A stretch of DNA of 64,000 bases from Desulfosporosinus sp. FKB (GTDB taxonomy: Bacteria > Bacillota > Desulfitobacteriia > Desulfitobacteriales > Desulfitobacteriaceae), in NCBI RefSeq assembly GCF_002196705.1, contig NZ_NADJ01000040.1:620001-684000 (forward strand), given 5' to 3'. A program made the position numbers and the translations under genes. This document shows positions 1 through 9,301 of this stretch, piece by piece. Below the pieces are notes generated by a model that was not told the origin of the DNA, did no database searches, and saw only the letters and a list, made by a program, of their open reading frames with translations. Position 1 is the stretch's first letter. Every line of letters begins with the position of its first letter.

Positions 1-1575
1 AACACTGCTGTTAGTTCCAACAACTGACGATTGCTTAATATAACCCACATTATATAACAGGAAGTAATTCAAACTCGAAGGAACAGTATATTGCGGAACC
101 ATAGCAACAAACCCACCTTGTTTAGCAGCTAAAGCCGCTGTTACCAAAGCATCCGCCTTGGGATTTCCCGAGCTTACATCACCTTGGCGTACAAGTCCGG
201 AAGCGAAATAGAGAGGGGTTTGAGGCTTCGAGGTGTTAAAAAGATTTTGGAAGATGATATTTTGCGTGTCATATTGATCATAGCCGCCCCAACGCTTAAC
301 GTGATAGTTGGAGCCTAATTGATTCTGCACAGAATTTCCAATAACCGCCGTGCCTCCCAGCAAAACGACGTTACTTGCCTTAAGGTCTGCCAAAGCCTTG
401 GCCGTGGAAGAGGGTACGGAATCCTTTTCCGTGAGCAGAATCGGGCTTCCTTGTTCAGCGGCAAAAGCGCTGATGGCGATTGCATCGGGAATCGCGGCAT
501 AATTAGCGATATAAACGGTCTGGGTGGGATCAATCCCCACAGTCGCAGAGATCTGGGCCGCAGTATCATATGCCTGCTGGCCGGCAATTCGGGTGACGGT
601 AAACTCACCGTTCAAACTGTCCTGGATCCCTTGGGAGACTGCAACAGTCCCGCCGACAATATAGATATTTTTTGCTCCCAGATTGCGAATCTCCGTTAAC
701 GTGCGATCATCCAATTGAGAAGAACCAGTCATAAGAATCGGTGCATCAAGCTTTTTCGAAAGGGGTGCAGCGGCAAGAGCATCCGAAAATTGGTCGTCTC
801 TGGTTAAAATGACATTTAGAGAACCGGAATTCCAGCCGCTTTGTGCCACACTGATGGCCAAGGAGACATTGTCCCCGGAATTCCCTCCAATACGGGAGCT
901 TTGCGTGTAAGCCGGAAGAACCGGTATGGTACCGATAATATGCCCGGAATAGAGAATATTGACATTCCCGAATTGGGTCGGTGTCATATTGAAGGTAAAG
1001 GTTCCATCGCTAAGAGTTGTATAGGAGACTGAGGAAGCGCCGACTAATGAGCCGTCAATCGTTCCGGATTTACGCATCAAAGGATTACCGTTGGTATCCG
1101 TTACTTTGACCCTGATCGTATTATCCGTATTAATATACATAGGATCGGTGACGATAGTCTTGGCATCTAAAACTGTGATCGTTCCTGCGGCATAGGCTGT
1201 TCCTATGGCACCTTGACGAATCACTAACTGATAATCACCGGCTGTATCGAGCGTTACATTGCTAACTGTATAATCTCCGCTGTTTCCGGAGACTTGATAA
1301 ATTTTCGAAACTCCGCTTGAGTCTGTGATCGTTGCACTGGCAACTGAGCCGGAGAAAGGATTAGAGTTATTATCCCAAAGCTGAACATTAATGTCACCTG
1401 TTTCTCCGGCAATCAGTGTGGAATCAGCACTGGTCGCAAAACTGAGATATGCCAGCCAAGTACTGTAATCGTCGGTGGTACTTGCAGCAGATGCTATCCC
1501 CGGAATCATCCCGATCAGCAAAATCACAATGGCCAGTACACTCATCACCACTTGGGCCCGTTTACTTTTCCTCAC
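1..1575 (-). CDS. CWB2-repeat surface protein, C-terminus cut by window edge
   Basis: Open for 525 codons from a GTG at 1575 to the window edge with no stop, so the 3' end is missing. A GGAAAGG ribosome site lies about 9 nt upstream of the GTG. Residues 1-30 form a signal peptide (hydrophobic core 9-26, likely cleavage after GIASA). Residues about 40-220 look like one or two beta-sandwich (Ig-like) modules. From about residue 228 come CWB2 repeats with the family marks: FSDALAAAPL, a GGT-AV motif near 308 and 407, and AYDTA. The third repeat is incomplete. CWB2 triplets bind proteins to an anionic wall polymer. No catalytic domain is visible in the part present. It follows the ABC permease gene on the same strand by about 95 nt and could be read through with it, or have its own promoter. 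Confidence 0.85.
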   Translation of the reverse strand, partial: MRKSKRAQVVMSVLAIVILLIGMIPGIASAASTTDDYSTWLAYLSFATSADSTLIAGETGDINVQLWDNNSNPFSGSVASATITDSSGVSKIYQVSGNSGDYTVSNVTLDTAGDYQLVIRQGAIGTAYAAGTITVLDAKTIVTDPMYINTDNTIRVKVTDTNGNPLMRKSGTIDGSLVGASSVSYTTLSDGTFTFNMTPTQFGNVNILYSGHIIGTIPVLPAYTQSSRIGGNSGDNVSLAISVAQSGWNSGSLNVILTRDDQFSDALAAAPLSKKLDAPILMTGSSQLDDRTLTEIRNLGAKNIYIVGGTVAVSQGIQDSLNGEFTVTRIAGQQAYDTAAQISATVGIDPTQTVYIANYAAIPDAIAISAFAAEQGSPILLTEKDSVPSSTAKALADLKASNVVLLGGTAVIGNSVQNQLGSNYHVKRWGGYDQYDTQNIIFQNLFNTSKPQTPLYFASGLVRQGDVSSGNPKADALVTAALAAKQGGFVAMVPQYTVPSSLNYFLLYNVGYIKQSSVVGTNSSV

Positions 1576-1669
1576 GTATTTTTTCCCCTTTCCAACTTTC
1601 CGATAACTAAAAATTGCACAATCGAAGCAAATACCTGAAACAAGCAGCAAAACCAAAAGAATTGATAGA

Positions 1670-2887
1670 TTACTCATACCTTAAAGCGTCAATTGGATCC
1701 ATCGAAGCCGCTTTTCGAGCCGGAAAAACCCCGAAGATTATGCCGATGGCTGCAGAGAAACCGAAAGCGACCAACACAGACGTCGGGGAAATGCTGGTAC
1801 TCATTTTTAAGGCTTTCCCAGCCAGGGTTGATCCTCCAAAGCCGAGAACAATACCTATTCCGCCTCCCAGAATACTAAGTACGATGGCTTCAATGAGAAA
1901 TTGCATCATGATATCGAGACCTTTAGCCCCGATGGCTTTACGGATTCCAATCTCCCGCGTTCGTTCGGTAACCGAGACAAGCATGATATTCATGATGCCA
2001 ATTCCTCCAACCAGGAGAGAAATTCCGGCAATACCGCCAAGGAGCATAGTCAGGGTTTGAGTTACTCCCGTCATAGTTTGTAACATATCCGCCTGATTTT
2101 GAATATTGAAATCATCATTTTTCCCGGCTTGGATATTATGAGCCCTTTCCAGCTCGGCTGTAATCTGATTTTGAGCGGCTTGCATTTGATCCGCCGATGT
2201 AGCGGAAACCAAGATATTACGAACGGTCTTTTTCCCCAGCAAGCGCTGCTGAATGGTCGAAATCGGTGCGGTAATCATATCGTCACTGCTCATAAAACCG
2301 GTTGATCCTGTTGATGTTGTCACTCCGATAACTTGGAAAGGTACATTGTTGATTTTAATGACTTTGCCGATCACTGAAGCATTGGCATCACCGAAAAGGT
2401 CTGTAACTACAGTAGGGCCAAGGACAGCCACACGTGCGGCCTTATCAACATCATCTGTTGTAATGAAACGCCCCGTTGCCATCGTTACGTTTTTAATTTC
2501 CTGATAATCCTGGGTCGTACCCATAATCGTGGTCGAGGTGTTTCCCGAACCAAAAACCACTTGTCCATTGGTGTTCGCGACAGGAGCGACTGCTTTCACA
2601 GCCGTTCCGATCTGGATTTTATCGACATCCGTCATTTTTAAAGTGTCCGAACTGCCCATTCCTCCCCGGACTCCTCCGGAATTGGACTGTCCCGAGCTGA
2701 TGGTCAGGAGGTTCGAACCTAAACCTTGAATCTGAGAGGTAATCGAAGCTGTAGCCCCGTTGCCAATGCCCACCATGGCGATAACAGCCGCTACCCCGAT
2801 AATCATCCCCAGCATGGTTAAGGCAGAGCGCAGTTTGTTGGCCCGCAAGGCCCGGAGAGAGACCCGAATACTTTCCAAGAAGTTCAC
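1670..2887 (-). CDS. MacB/YknZ-like ABC transporter permease
   Basis: The 405-residue protein has the FtsX/MacB layout: a membrane segment near residues 20-40, a long extracytoplasmic MacB-type domain (about 45-250), then three membrane segments in the last 130 residues, with the family motif ERTREIGIRKAIGA between the first two of these. It is the permease half of an ABC export complex; MacB-type systems export peptides, antimicrobials or lipids by mechanotransmission. Its ATG overlaps the ATPase gene stop by 4 nt (2884-2887), so the two are translationally coupled. The adaptor, ATPase, permease order matches Bacillus YknXYZ. Substrate cannot be read from the sequence. Confidence 0.92.
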   Translation of the reverse strand: MNFLESIRVSLRALRANKLRSALTMLGMIIGVAAVIAMVGIGNGATASITSQIQGLGSNLLTISSGQSNSGGVRGGMGSSDTLKMTDVDKIQIGTAVKAVAPVANTNGQVVFGSGNTSTTIMGTTQDYQEIKNVTMATGRFITTDDVDKAARVAVLGPTVVTDLFGDANASVIGKVIKINNVPFQVIGVTTSTGSTGFMSSDDMITAPISTIQQRLLGKKTVRNILVSATSADQMQAAQNQITAELERAHNIQAGKNDDFNIQNQADMLQTMTGVTQTLTMLLGGIAGISLLVGGIGIMNIMLVSVTERTREIGIRKAIGAKGLDIMMQFLIEAIVLSILGGGIGIVLGFGGSTLAGKALKMSTSISPTSVLVAFGFSAAIGIIFGVFPARKAASMDPIDALRYE

Positions 2888-3609
2888 TTTGCTACTCCCT
2901 CCTCTACGATCTGGGCTCGAGCTTTACGGGGATTGGCGACTTTCTCATCCCCTTCAATATTGCCATCACGGAAATGGACAATCCGTTCCGTAAATTCCGC
3001 AATATCCGGTTCATGAGTTACCAGAACAATCGTGTTCCCTGACTCGTGCAGCCGCTGAAAAATAGCCATAACCTCTTCACTGGACTTGCTGTCTAAATTT
3101 CCCGTGGGTTCATCCGCTAAAATGATCGAAGGTTTGGTAACAAGGGCCCGGGCAATGGCTACCCGCTGCTGTTGACCTCCTGAGAGTTCTTTAGGTTTGT
3201 GATAAATCCGGCCGCCGAGGCCGACAGATTCCAAGGCTTCAATGGCACGAGTCCGCCTTTCTTTGCTGGGTACTCCGGCATAAAGCATGGGAAGCTCAAC
3301 ATTTTCTACAGCCATCGTGCGGGGCAAGAGATTAAATCCCTGGAAGACAAAGCCGATCTTACGATTGCGAATCACTGATAACTGGTCACCGCTTGCTTTG
3401 GCCACATCGGTTCCGTCGAGAAAATATTCTCCTTCTGTGGGGGTATCCAAGCAGCCCAAAATATTCATCATTGACGATTTACCGGAACCAGAGGGTCCCA
3501 TAATGGAAACAAACTCACTAGCCCCCACGTGAAGATCCACCCCAGCTAAGGCAGCAACTTGAATATCACCGTTGGCATAGATCTTTTTAATCCCTTTAAG
3601 ATCGATCAA
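2884..3609 (-). CDS. MacB/LolD-type ABC transporter ATP-binding protein
   Basis: The 241-residue ATPase carries all the nucleotide-binding marks: Walker [10 protein letters not shown] (residues 38-46), Q-loop at VFQGFN (about 88-93), signature LSGGQQQR (142-149), Walker B IILADEP (162-168) and a switch His in VTHEPD near 200. LFNLLPR-like spacing and the leader of the family (LKGIKKIY) place it with the MacB/LolD/YknY group that pairs with FtsX-type permeases. The start is a TTG at 3609, 8 nt after a GGAGG. It lies 37 nt after the adaptor stop and overlaps the permease start. Energises export of an unknown substrate. Confidence 0.93.
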   Translation of the reverse strand: MIDLKGIKKIYANGDIQVAALAGVDLHVGASEFVSIMGPSGSGKSSMMNILGCLDTPTEGEYFLDGTDVAKASGDQLSVIRNRKIGFVFQGFNLLPRTMAVENVELPMLYAGVPSKERRTRAIEALESVGLGGRIYHKPKELSGGQQQRVAIARALVTKPSIILADEPTGNLDSKSSEEVMAIFQRLHESGNTIVLVTHEPDIAEFTERIVHFRDGNIEGDEKVANPRKARAQIVEEGVAK

Positions 3610-3646
3610 ATTGCATCCCTCCTAACGTATTCTTAAAGCTAGTCAC

Positions 3647-5263
3647 TTAATTTCCTCTGGGACGTGCACCGCCGCCACCGGTTATTGCTCTGGCAGCGCC
3701 GCCGCCAAGGCTAAATCCCGATTTGGAACTGGAATTTGAATTGGTCGTCGTTGTGTTGGAAACGGTACCGGTAATGACTTCCTGCCCTTCTTGTAAACCG
3801 CTCTTGATTTCCACATTGGTGCCATCATCAAGGCCAACCACGACGGGAACCATACGGACATTAGCCATGGCATTTCTGCTGCCGGCACCACTTCTTGTTC
3901 CCGAATATCCGCTGCCTGAGTTTCTGGCACCGGAATATCCGTTAGCCGCGTTGCCGGCTTGGCTGGTACCGGTTTTAGATTGCCCTTGAGATTGAGACTG
4001 TGCTTGGGAATTGGCTGTTCCGGAAGTAGTGCCCGGAGCTGCAGGTACCATTACATAGCTTTGCGTACCTCTGGTCTTAACCGCTTCACTCGGTATCGTT
4101 AAAACATTTTTCGCTTCAGAGACAATAATATTGATATTGGCATTCATACCTGCCCGGAGAAGGTCGCTGTTTTGATCAACTGTCGCGGTAACCTGATAGG
4201 TGGTAACATTTGAGGTCGTTGTGCCCTGCAAGGCAACCGCATTCACTGTCCCACTGATATGGTTATTCGGATAGGAATCAAGGGTGATATCTACTTTTTG
4301 TCCTACTTTGCATTGCGTAATATCTGCCTGGTCTATTGCAGCATCTACTTCAAGTTTGTCGCCTACAGGAGTGATGGTAATGATGGATTTGGAATCTGAA
4401 TCTTGCCCCAGTTGAAGCGGGCAATCCACGACCACAGCATCCACCGGCGCAATAATCGAAGCATTAGCTAAGTCCGCCTGAGCGCTGGCGAGCTGAGCCT
4501 GAGCGATTTGAATACTGGCCTGAGACGATTGAACATCGGAGGATTTCGGACCCTGCTTCTGTTGATCCACTTGATATTGAGCCGCAGTAACATCAGCCTG
4601 AGCAGCAGCTAAAGCTTTTGCCGCCCCTCCATTTTGATTGTTCTGAGCTGTCGTTAAAGCATCCAAAGCTGAATTCAGAGAGTTTTGCGCCGATTGAATG
4701 GAGGAAGAATTCGTACTCAACTGCGCTTTCGCCAAATTGTCGCTGGCTTGTTTGACGTTATTGTTGGCCAAAGTCACTTGATTGGCCAAATAACCAGGAT
4801 CTGCATTCTGCTGAGCAGTCGTTAAACTCTGCTGCGCTTTGGCAAGGGTCGATTCAGCCTGCGCAACAGTTTGAGCATTATAGGAATCCTCCAGGTCCTG
4901 ATACTTGGTTTCGGCGGAAGTCACATTGGCTTCAGCCTGCAAAACAGAGGTTTTTAATTTTGTATCGTCAATCTTGGCAAGGACTTCCCCCGCTTTAACC
5001 GTATCCCCTGCTTTTACGTTCAGTTCTACGATTTTTCCGGCAGAAGAGGCGTTTCCTGAGGTTGGAAAGGTTAAGGTAATCGCGTGGGGATAATTAACAG
5101 TTCCGGTTGCCGTAATCACTTTTTGAACATCACCCATTTTAGCCTTGGAGGTCGTATAAGAAGCCGCCGCCGGTTTCGCCGTAAAATGCTTATACGCCCA
5201 ATAGCCCCCTCCCAAGACCAGAAGAACACCAATTACCCCAATGGTCACCTTTTTTTTGTTCAT
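3647..5263 (-). CDS. HlyD/MacA-like efflux adaptor (YknX-type)
   Basis: The 538-residue protein has an N-terminal membrane anchor (residues 7-25), a lipoyl/barrel-sandwich half (KIVELNVKAGDTVKAGEVLAK), a long Ala/Gln-rich coiled coil from about 105 to 265, the second lipoyl half and a beta-barrel region ending near 400. This is the membrane fusion protein fold. Unusual is a Ser/Gly/Gln-rich linker of about 60 residues (roughly 405-465), followed by a final beta domain and a Gly-rich tail. It is longer than typical MacA (about 370) because of the long coiled coil and this linker. First gene of the adaptor, ATPase, permease operon, preceded by a promoter candidate and a putative response-regulator box. 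Confidence 0.9.
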   Translation of the reverse strand: MNKKKVTIGVIGVLLVLGGGYWAYKHFTAKPAAASYTTSKAKMGDVQKVITATGTVNYPHAITLTFPTSGNASSAGKIVELNVKAGDTVKAGEVLAKIDDTKLKTSVLQAEANVTSAETKYQDLEDSYNAQTVAQAESTLAKAQQSLTTAQQNADPGYLANQVTLANNNVKQASDNLAKAQLSTNSSSIQSAQNSLNSALDALTTAQNNQNGGAAKALAAAQADVTAAQYQVDQQKQGPKSSDVQSSQASIQIAQAQLASAQADLANASIIAPVDAVVVDCPLQLGQDSDSKSIITITPVGDKLEVDAAIDQADITQCKVGQKVDITLDSYPNNHISGTVNAVALQGTTTSNVTTYQVTATVDQNSDLLRAGMNANINIIVSEAKNVLTIPSEAVKTRGTQSYVMVPAAPGTTSGTANSQAQSQSQGQSKTGTSQAGNAANGYSGARNSGSGYSGTRSGAGSRNAMANVRMVPVVVGLDDGTNVEIKSGLQEGQEVITGTVSNTTTTNSNSSSKSGFSLGGGAARAITGGGGARPRGN

Positions 5264-5336
5264 ACTCTTTCTCCTTTTTCGCTCATTTAAACAACAAATC
5301 TTAAGTATCTGCTTATCTTAAAAATAATTCTTGCTT

Positions 5337-5392
5337 AGAATACCATAGACTTTTGTTCAAACAAGGAAGGACTTCTTAAGATATTGTTAAGG
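5337..5392 (-). promoter_or_regulatory. putative promoter and response-regulator box of the efflux operon
   Basis: Reading the minus strand, two CTTAA half-sites 11 nt apart occur at 5392-5372 (CTTAACAATAT then CTTAAGAAG). They are followed by TTGTTT (5364-5359), a 16-nt spacer and TATTCT (5342-5337), about 75 nt before the adaptor ATG. Direct repeats with about 11-nt period are the usual OmpR/PhoB-family operator form. A similar pair lies upstream of the response-regulator gene at 7681-7701. The box overlaps the stop codon of the kinase gene. Seen: the repeats. Inferred: binding by the adjacent regulator. Confidence 0.4.
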
Positions 5393-6919
5393 ATTGACAT
5401 CTAACGTGTTTTTGGGCTTCACAGGCAGTAGAATCCGAAAACTGCTTCCCTCACCAAGTTCACTCTCAACCTTGATTCTTCCTCCATGTGCTTGGATGAA
5501 TTCCTTGGCAATAGCTAAACCCAAACCAGTTCCGCCGTTCTCTCGTTCGCGTGATTTGTCAACTCGATAAAAGCGATCAAAGATATGGTCAAGTTCTTCC
5601 GCAGGAATTCCTTCGCCGGAATCTTTTACGGTTACCTGCACCCATCTTCCGGCTGATTCATCCCCGGGATTTTTATCCCTAGAACCTGCTTCCTCGGTTT
5701 TATCGTCCTTTCTCCGGAAGACATCCCGCAAGCGCCGTGAGACATCCTCACCAGTTATTTCATTTTCCGGAGGATTTTCCACTTCTTCTAATAGAACGTT
5801 CAGAGTTCCTCCTGAGGGAGTATGCAAAAGCGCATTGCCAATTAAGTTAACAAAAACCTGAGTTAATCGATCAGCATCTCCAATGATCTCAGGAATTTTC
5901 CCGCCGCTGATGTTGATGTTTAAACCACGTTCCTCAAATTCTATTTGAAATTGTTCAATAATTTTTCCGACAATAGTACGAAGATTAACTGTACTAAGGG
6001 CCATAGGCAATTTGCCCGCTTCCGCCAGACTTAGCTGCTGCAGGTCGCGAACCAAGCGAATAAGTCTTAAGGTCTCATCCTGGATTGGCAGAATTGTCTC
6101 CGGAGTTGAAGGCAGCACTCCCTCTTGAATGGATTCCAGTTTACCAAGAATAACCGCCAGAGGAGTCCGCAATTCATGGGCAATATCTGCCACCATGTTG
6201 CGTCTTACTTCTTCATTGCGATTCAATTGCTCCGTCATTTTATTAAAATCACGGGCCAGAAGGGCGATATCGCCATTGCCGTCGACTTCGACACGAGAAG
6301 CCAGATCCCCGTCACCAACCCGCCGCACGGCTTCCATCAGGCGATTTAAGGGCTTGGTAAAATGCCGGGTTAATAACAGTCCTAAAAGCAGCGCTATTAA
6401 AGACGTAATAATTAAGCCGATAATCATTCCTTGAATAATGGACGTTCCAATGGTTTTCGCCAACTTGCTGTCCACCACAGAGGTGTGTATCGCCTGCCAA
6501 TAATGCCCCACTGTTTTCCCATTGACTGTAATCGGCTGCCATTGCTTTTCGATTTTGCCATAATCAGGAAAAGTAGTGAGCTGTTTACCCAGCTCGTCAT
6601 TCGAGGGATCAACGATGACTTTGTTGTTTTGGTCGAAGACTAAAAAACGTTGAAAATCTCGGGGAGGGTGGGCAAATTTAGGATCAGGCGGTGTTGTCAT
6701 AACCTGGGAAACGTGGTCCTGAACCCCCTCCCAGCTGTTGTGCCCCCCATAATAGACGCTGAGCAGTTGGCTCAAATGATCTCCAAAAGACTGCTGCACA
6801 TAGGTTTCAGCATGTCCAATCAAAGCCTGAGTTGAGGTAAGAGCGATACCGGCAAAAACAATGGACATAAAAACAACCATGCCGATTAAAGCCAGAATAA
6901 ACTTACGCCTTAACGTCAT
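5387..6919 (-). CDS. sensor histidine kinase (HAMP, HisKA, HATPase_c)
   Basis: The 510-residue membrane kinase has a first membrane segment (8-30), an extracytoplasmic sensor of about 125 residues, a second segment (about 161-184), then HAMP (185-238). The phosphoacceptor box is DIAHELRTPL with His248. The ATPase domain shows the N box (NLIGNALLHTP), G1 (DSGEGIP) and G2 (GGTGLGLAIAK). An acidic insert of about 45 residues rich in Glu, Asp and Arg sits between the N and G1 boxes and is not usual. The gene overlaps the response regulator by 4 nt (6916-6919), so the pair is coupled. Ligand unknown; the adjacent efflux genes suggest envelope or drug stress sensing. Confidence 0.94.
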   Translation of the reverse strand: MTLRRKFILALIGMVVFMSIVFAGIALTSTQALIGHAETYVQQSFGDHLSQLLSVYYGGHNSWEGVQDHVSQVMTTPPDPKFAHPPRDFQRFLVFDQNNKVIVDPSNDELGKQLTTFPDYGKIEKQWQPITVNGKTVGHYWQAIHTSVVDSKLAKTIGTSIIQGMIIGLIITSLIALLLGLLLTRHFTKPLNRLMEAVRRVGDGDLASRVEVDGNGDIALLARDFNKMTEQLNRNEEVRRNMVADIAHELRTPLAVILGKLESIQEGVLPSTPETILPIQDETLRLIRLVRDLQQLSLAEAGKLPMALSTVNLRTIVGKIIEQFQIEFEERGLNINISGGKIPEIIGDADRLTQVFVNLIGNALLHTPSGGTLNVLLEEVENPPENEITGEDVSRRLRDVFRRKDDKTEEAGSRDKNPGDESAGRWVQVTVKDSGEGIPAEELDHIFDRFYRVDKSRERENGGTGLGLAIAKEFIQAHGGRIKVESELGEGSSFRILLPVKPKNTLDVNP

Positions 6920-7617
6920 AGGTCCTCACCAAACCGATAACCGACCCCAAATACGGTTTCAATATATTTAGGATCACTGGGATTATCTTCGATTTTTTTA
7001 CGCAAGTTCGAGACATGGGTATCGATAGAACGTTCATAATAAAGATACTCTTCTCCCATTGCCTGCCGCAGAAGTTGGAGCCGGCTGTAGACCGTCCCCG
7101 GACGCAGGGCCAATAAGTGAAGGATATTAAACTCCGTCGGTGTAAGTAACAATTCCTGTCCTTTTTTCGTGACCTTATGGCTTGTCACATCAATGGTCAA
7201 GTCTCCCCGCATGAGGAGAGATGAATTGGAGTTCTCCTGAGCGCCCCCGGCGGACCGCCGCAGCACTGTTTTTATACGGGCTGCCAGCTCCCTCAGGCTA
7301 AAAGGCTTAACGATATAATCATCTGCGCCAAACTCAAGGCCTAAAACACGATCGATCTCCTCTGACTTGGCCGTTAACATAATAATGGGGATTGTGCTTG
7401 TCTCACGCAAGCGCTTACACATTTCTAACCCGCTCATTCCCGGCAGCATCCAATCAAGCAGCACCAAGTCCGGTTTTTCCTTTTCAATGAGTTCAATTCC
7501 CTCAAGACCATTCTGCGCCGTCACAACATTAAAACCATCCCTCGAAAGATAGTCTCGCACGAGGGTTAAAATCTCAGCCTCATCATCCACTAATACAATT
7601 TTGGTTCCCACGTCCAC
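6916..7617 (-). CDS. OmpR/PhoB-family response regulator
   Basis: The 233-residue protein has a receiver domain with the acidic pair DDE (11-13), phosphoacceptor Asp55 (LLDWMLPG), the switch Thr in LTAKS (near 82) and Lys104 in YIVKPF. It is followed by a winged-helix DNA-binding domain from about 130 to 233 with the typical LLTPTEFNILHLL and RSIDTHVSNLRKKIE segments. It is the partner of the kinase directly downstream (4-nt overlap). Likely controls its own promoter and the efflux operon, as similar direct repeats precede both. Confidence 0.95.
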   Translation of the reverse strand: MDVGTKIVLVDDEAEILTLVRDYLSRDGFNVVTAQNGLEGIELIEKEKPDLVLLDWMLPGMSGLEMCKRLRETSTIPIIMLTAKSEEIDRVLGLEFGADDYIVKPFSLRELAARIKTVLRRSAGGAQENSNSSLLMRGDLTIDVTSHKVTKKGQELLLTPTEFNILHLLALRPGTVYSRLQLLRQAMGEEYLYYERSIDTHVSNLRKKIEDNPSDPKYIETVFGVGYRFGEDL

Positions 7618-7655
7618 AGCTCCCTCCAGCTCTCGATCTAAAATTTAATAGTCTC

Positions 7656-7701
7656 AGTATACCGCGTAAATTTTAGTTGTATTTAAGATTATTTTAAAGA
7701 T
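7656..7701 (-). promoter_or_regulatory. putative autoregulated promoter of the response regulator
   Basis: On the minus strand, the tandem sites ATCTTTAAAATA and ATCTTAAATACA occur at 7701-7678, followed by a TATACT -10 candidate at 7661-7656. No good -35 is seen at the expected place; the repeat covers it, as at activator-dependent promoters. The half-sites resemble the CTTAA pair before the efflux operon. The match is by eye only. Confidence 0.35.
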
Positions 7702-7752
7702 TTTATGGAGATTTCGCTACCATATTATTCTGGGCAGATGATACTCACTTCT

Positions 7753-7808
7753 TAATATGCCAAAAAATACCTCCGCTTAAGCAAGCGAAGGCATTTTTTG
7801 GCATATTA
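7753..7808 (-). terminator. long hairpin terminator after marR-like gene
   Basis: A near-perfect inverted repeat of about 25 nt per arm around a short AAGC loop. It lies 5 nt after the MarR-family stop codon and 135 nt before the response-regulator start. The arms contain A and T runs, so it could also work from the other strand. Confidence 0.7.
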
Positions 7809-7812
7809 ATTA

Positions 7813-8247
7813 TTATAAGTTCATCCGCTGTTCCAGAAGTTCTAAGCTCTGAAGCAGCTTCTGATATTCCTCTTCTGAATAATTCCTGAGAACGTCTCCC
7901 AGAAAGTTTTGCCGTTCAGAGATGACAGCATCAACAATTTCATTGCCTTTGCCCAATAAACGCAGCCGAACCATTCTCCGGTCATTTTTATCCCGAACCC
8001 GTTCCACCAGCTGCGCTCGTTCCATTCGATCTGCTAAATCTGTGGCAGTGCTGCAGGCTACAAATAAATGTTTTCCCAGTTCACCCATGGTTAGCGGCCC
8101 AAATTCCCAGATACTTAAGAGTGCATTGAACTGAAGTGAAGAAATTTCCATACTGACTAGAATCGATCGTCCGCGCTTAAACAAAATGGTGTTTGCTCGT
8201 CTTAAGGTCTCCTCTAATTGTTTGGTCAGATCTTCCGTTGACGCCAT
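7813..8247 (-). CDS. MarR-family transcriptional regulator
   Basis: The protein is a small winged-helix regulator. The core MGELGKHLFVACSTATDLADR is interrupted only by the recognition helix, followed by the basic wing RVRDKNDRRMVRLRLL, the classic MarR wing. Two starts are possible: ATG at 8268 (151 residues) or ATG at 8247 (144 residues). The second is chosen because GGGGGACGAGAG sits just upstream of it. The substitution of Cys in the recognition helix (ACSTATD) leaves a thiol redox sensor possible but unproved. It stands alone, downstream of the GerMN lipoprotein gene on the same strand and before a strong terminator. Target unknown. Confidence 0.88.
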   Translation of the reverse strand: MASTEDLTKQLEETLRRANTILFKRGRSILVSMEISSLQFNALLSIWEFGPLTMGELGKHLFVACSTATDLADRMERAQLVERVRDKNDRRMVRLRLLGKGNEIVDAVISERQNFLGDVLRNYSEEEYQKLLQSLELLEQRMNL

Positions 8248-8330
8248 CTCTCGTCCCCCATTCCCCATTTAGCTCTATTTTAGCATAGATTCGGGGGTTG
8301 TACACAAGGAAAATATACCTTTAACCCTCG

Positions 8331-9104
8331 TTAGGTAGAACTCGGCGGGTAATTAAAGAGATTGATGGAACTGGGAGAATCAGGGAGCGCACCGTTCGTT
8401 TTATCCGACTGAGAAGTACCGCTTCCCGAAGGCTGGGAGGATTGGGAGGATTGAGCACTGCCTCCGAGATTGGGAATTATCGTCGTTACAGGTGTTGATC
8501 CCTTTACCAAACTCGGCTTGCTGACTAAATTCGTGGCATCAATTGTGCCATACTTCGTAAGGGGTTTACCTTCGATGCGGATTTGGACTTGTTTTATCGT
8601 CGAATATTGGGTCAGAGTATCGACAAGTCCGTAGAGTGCTGCTTCCGGTGTAACTTTGGAACTAGGCTGCAAAAACTCTTTGCTTAAATCCACGACCGCT
8701 AAATCACCTTTCACAGCGATATCCAAAAGTGTTGTTGAGGTCGGGACAGCGGCTTGATCTGTTGTTCCTTTCGCTGCTGCCGGTCCTTTTAACCATTCAG
8801 TTACCGTCTCTCTGGCGACACTTATAGTCTTAGGCAATGTACGTTGTTCTTTGACAAGATACTTTCCTGTCGAGTCCGGAAAATAGAGACTAATTACCTT
8901 GTTATCCCCCGGAGCTGAAGCTGAAACCGCGGCCGTGGCTGCTGCAGAAATTGCTGCCGTTTTGTCCCCGCCAATAAAGTTTCCGAAAGAGCTGTCAGTC
9001 CCATCCTTGTTGACAAGAGTCTCCAAGGTACCGCAGCCTGTCAGAGACAACAGACTTAGGACTATAATCCCAATTAGTAGTTTAGACCCTGCTCTGATTT
9101 TCAA
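8331..9104 (-). CDS. GerMN-domain lipoprotein
   Basis: The 257-residue protein has a lipoprotein signal (basic start, hydrophobic 9-21, lipobox LTGC with Cys24). After a short Ala/Ser linker comes one GerMN (sporulation/germination) domain, about residues 70-185, with VISLYFPDSTGKYLVKEQR and the helix-strand pattern ending QIRIEGKPL. The last 60 residues are a Ser/Gln/Gly/Pro-rich tail. GerM in Bacillus has two such domains and acts in spore cortex formation and engulfment; single-domain lipoproteins of this type are common in Clostridia and less defined. It lies on the same strand as the MarR gene, 63 nt apart or more depending on the start. Confidence 0.88.
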   Translation of the reverse strand: MKIRAGSKLLIGIIVLSLLSLTGCGTLETLVNKDGTDSSFGNFIGGDKTAAISAAATAAVSASAPGDNKVISLYFPDSTGKYLVKEQRTLPKTISVARETVTEWLKGPAAAKGTTDQAAVPTSTTLLDIAVKGDLAVVDLSKEFLQPSSKVTPEAALYGLVDTLTQYSTIKQVQIRIEGKPLTKYGTIDATNLVSKPSLVKGSTPVTTIIPNLGGSAQSSQSSQPSGSGTSQSDKTNGALPDSPSSINLFNYPPSST

Positions 9105-9301
9105 TGATTGATGCCCCCTCCCAGATCTTTTAACCTATGATCCCATTGTGGTTTCCTCACAATAAGCCTATGCTTTGTCCGCAGAAATAGTACAAGAACT
9201 CTGTCTTGAAGATGAATTTGGCCTGCAGAAAATATTTTGTATAAAGCTCAGCTTTACACATAAATATGATAGCGGTTAAATGTTTGGAAAGGAGATCCCC
9301 T

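Noticed and set aside
1614-2060. 148-residue plus-strand ORF near the ABC permease
   Set aside because: Fully antisense to the permease gene, with Pro/Met/Arg-rich composition typical of a shadow frame.
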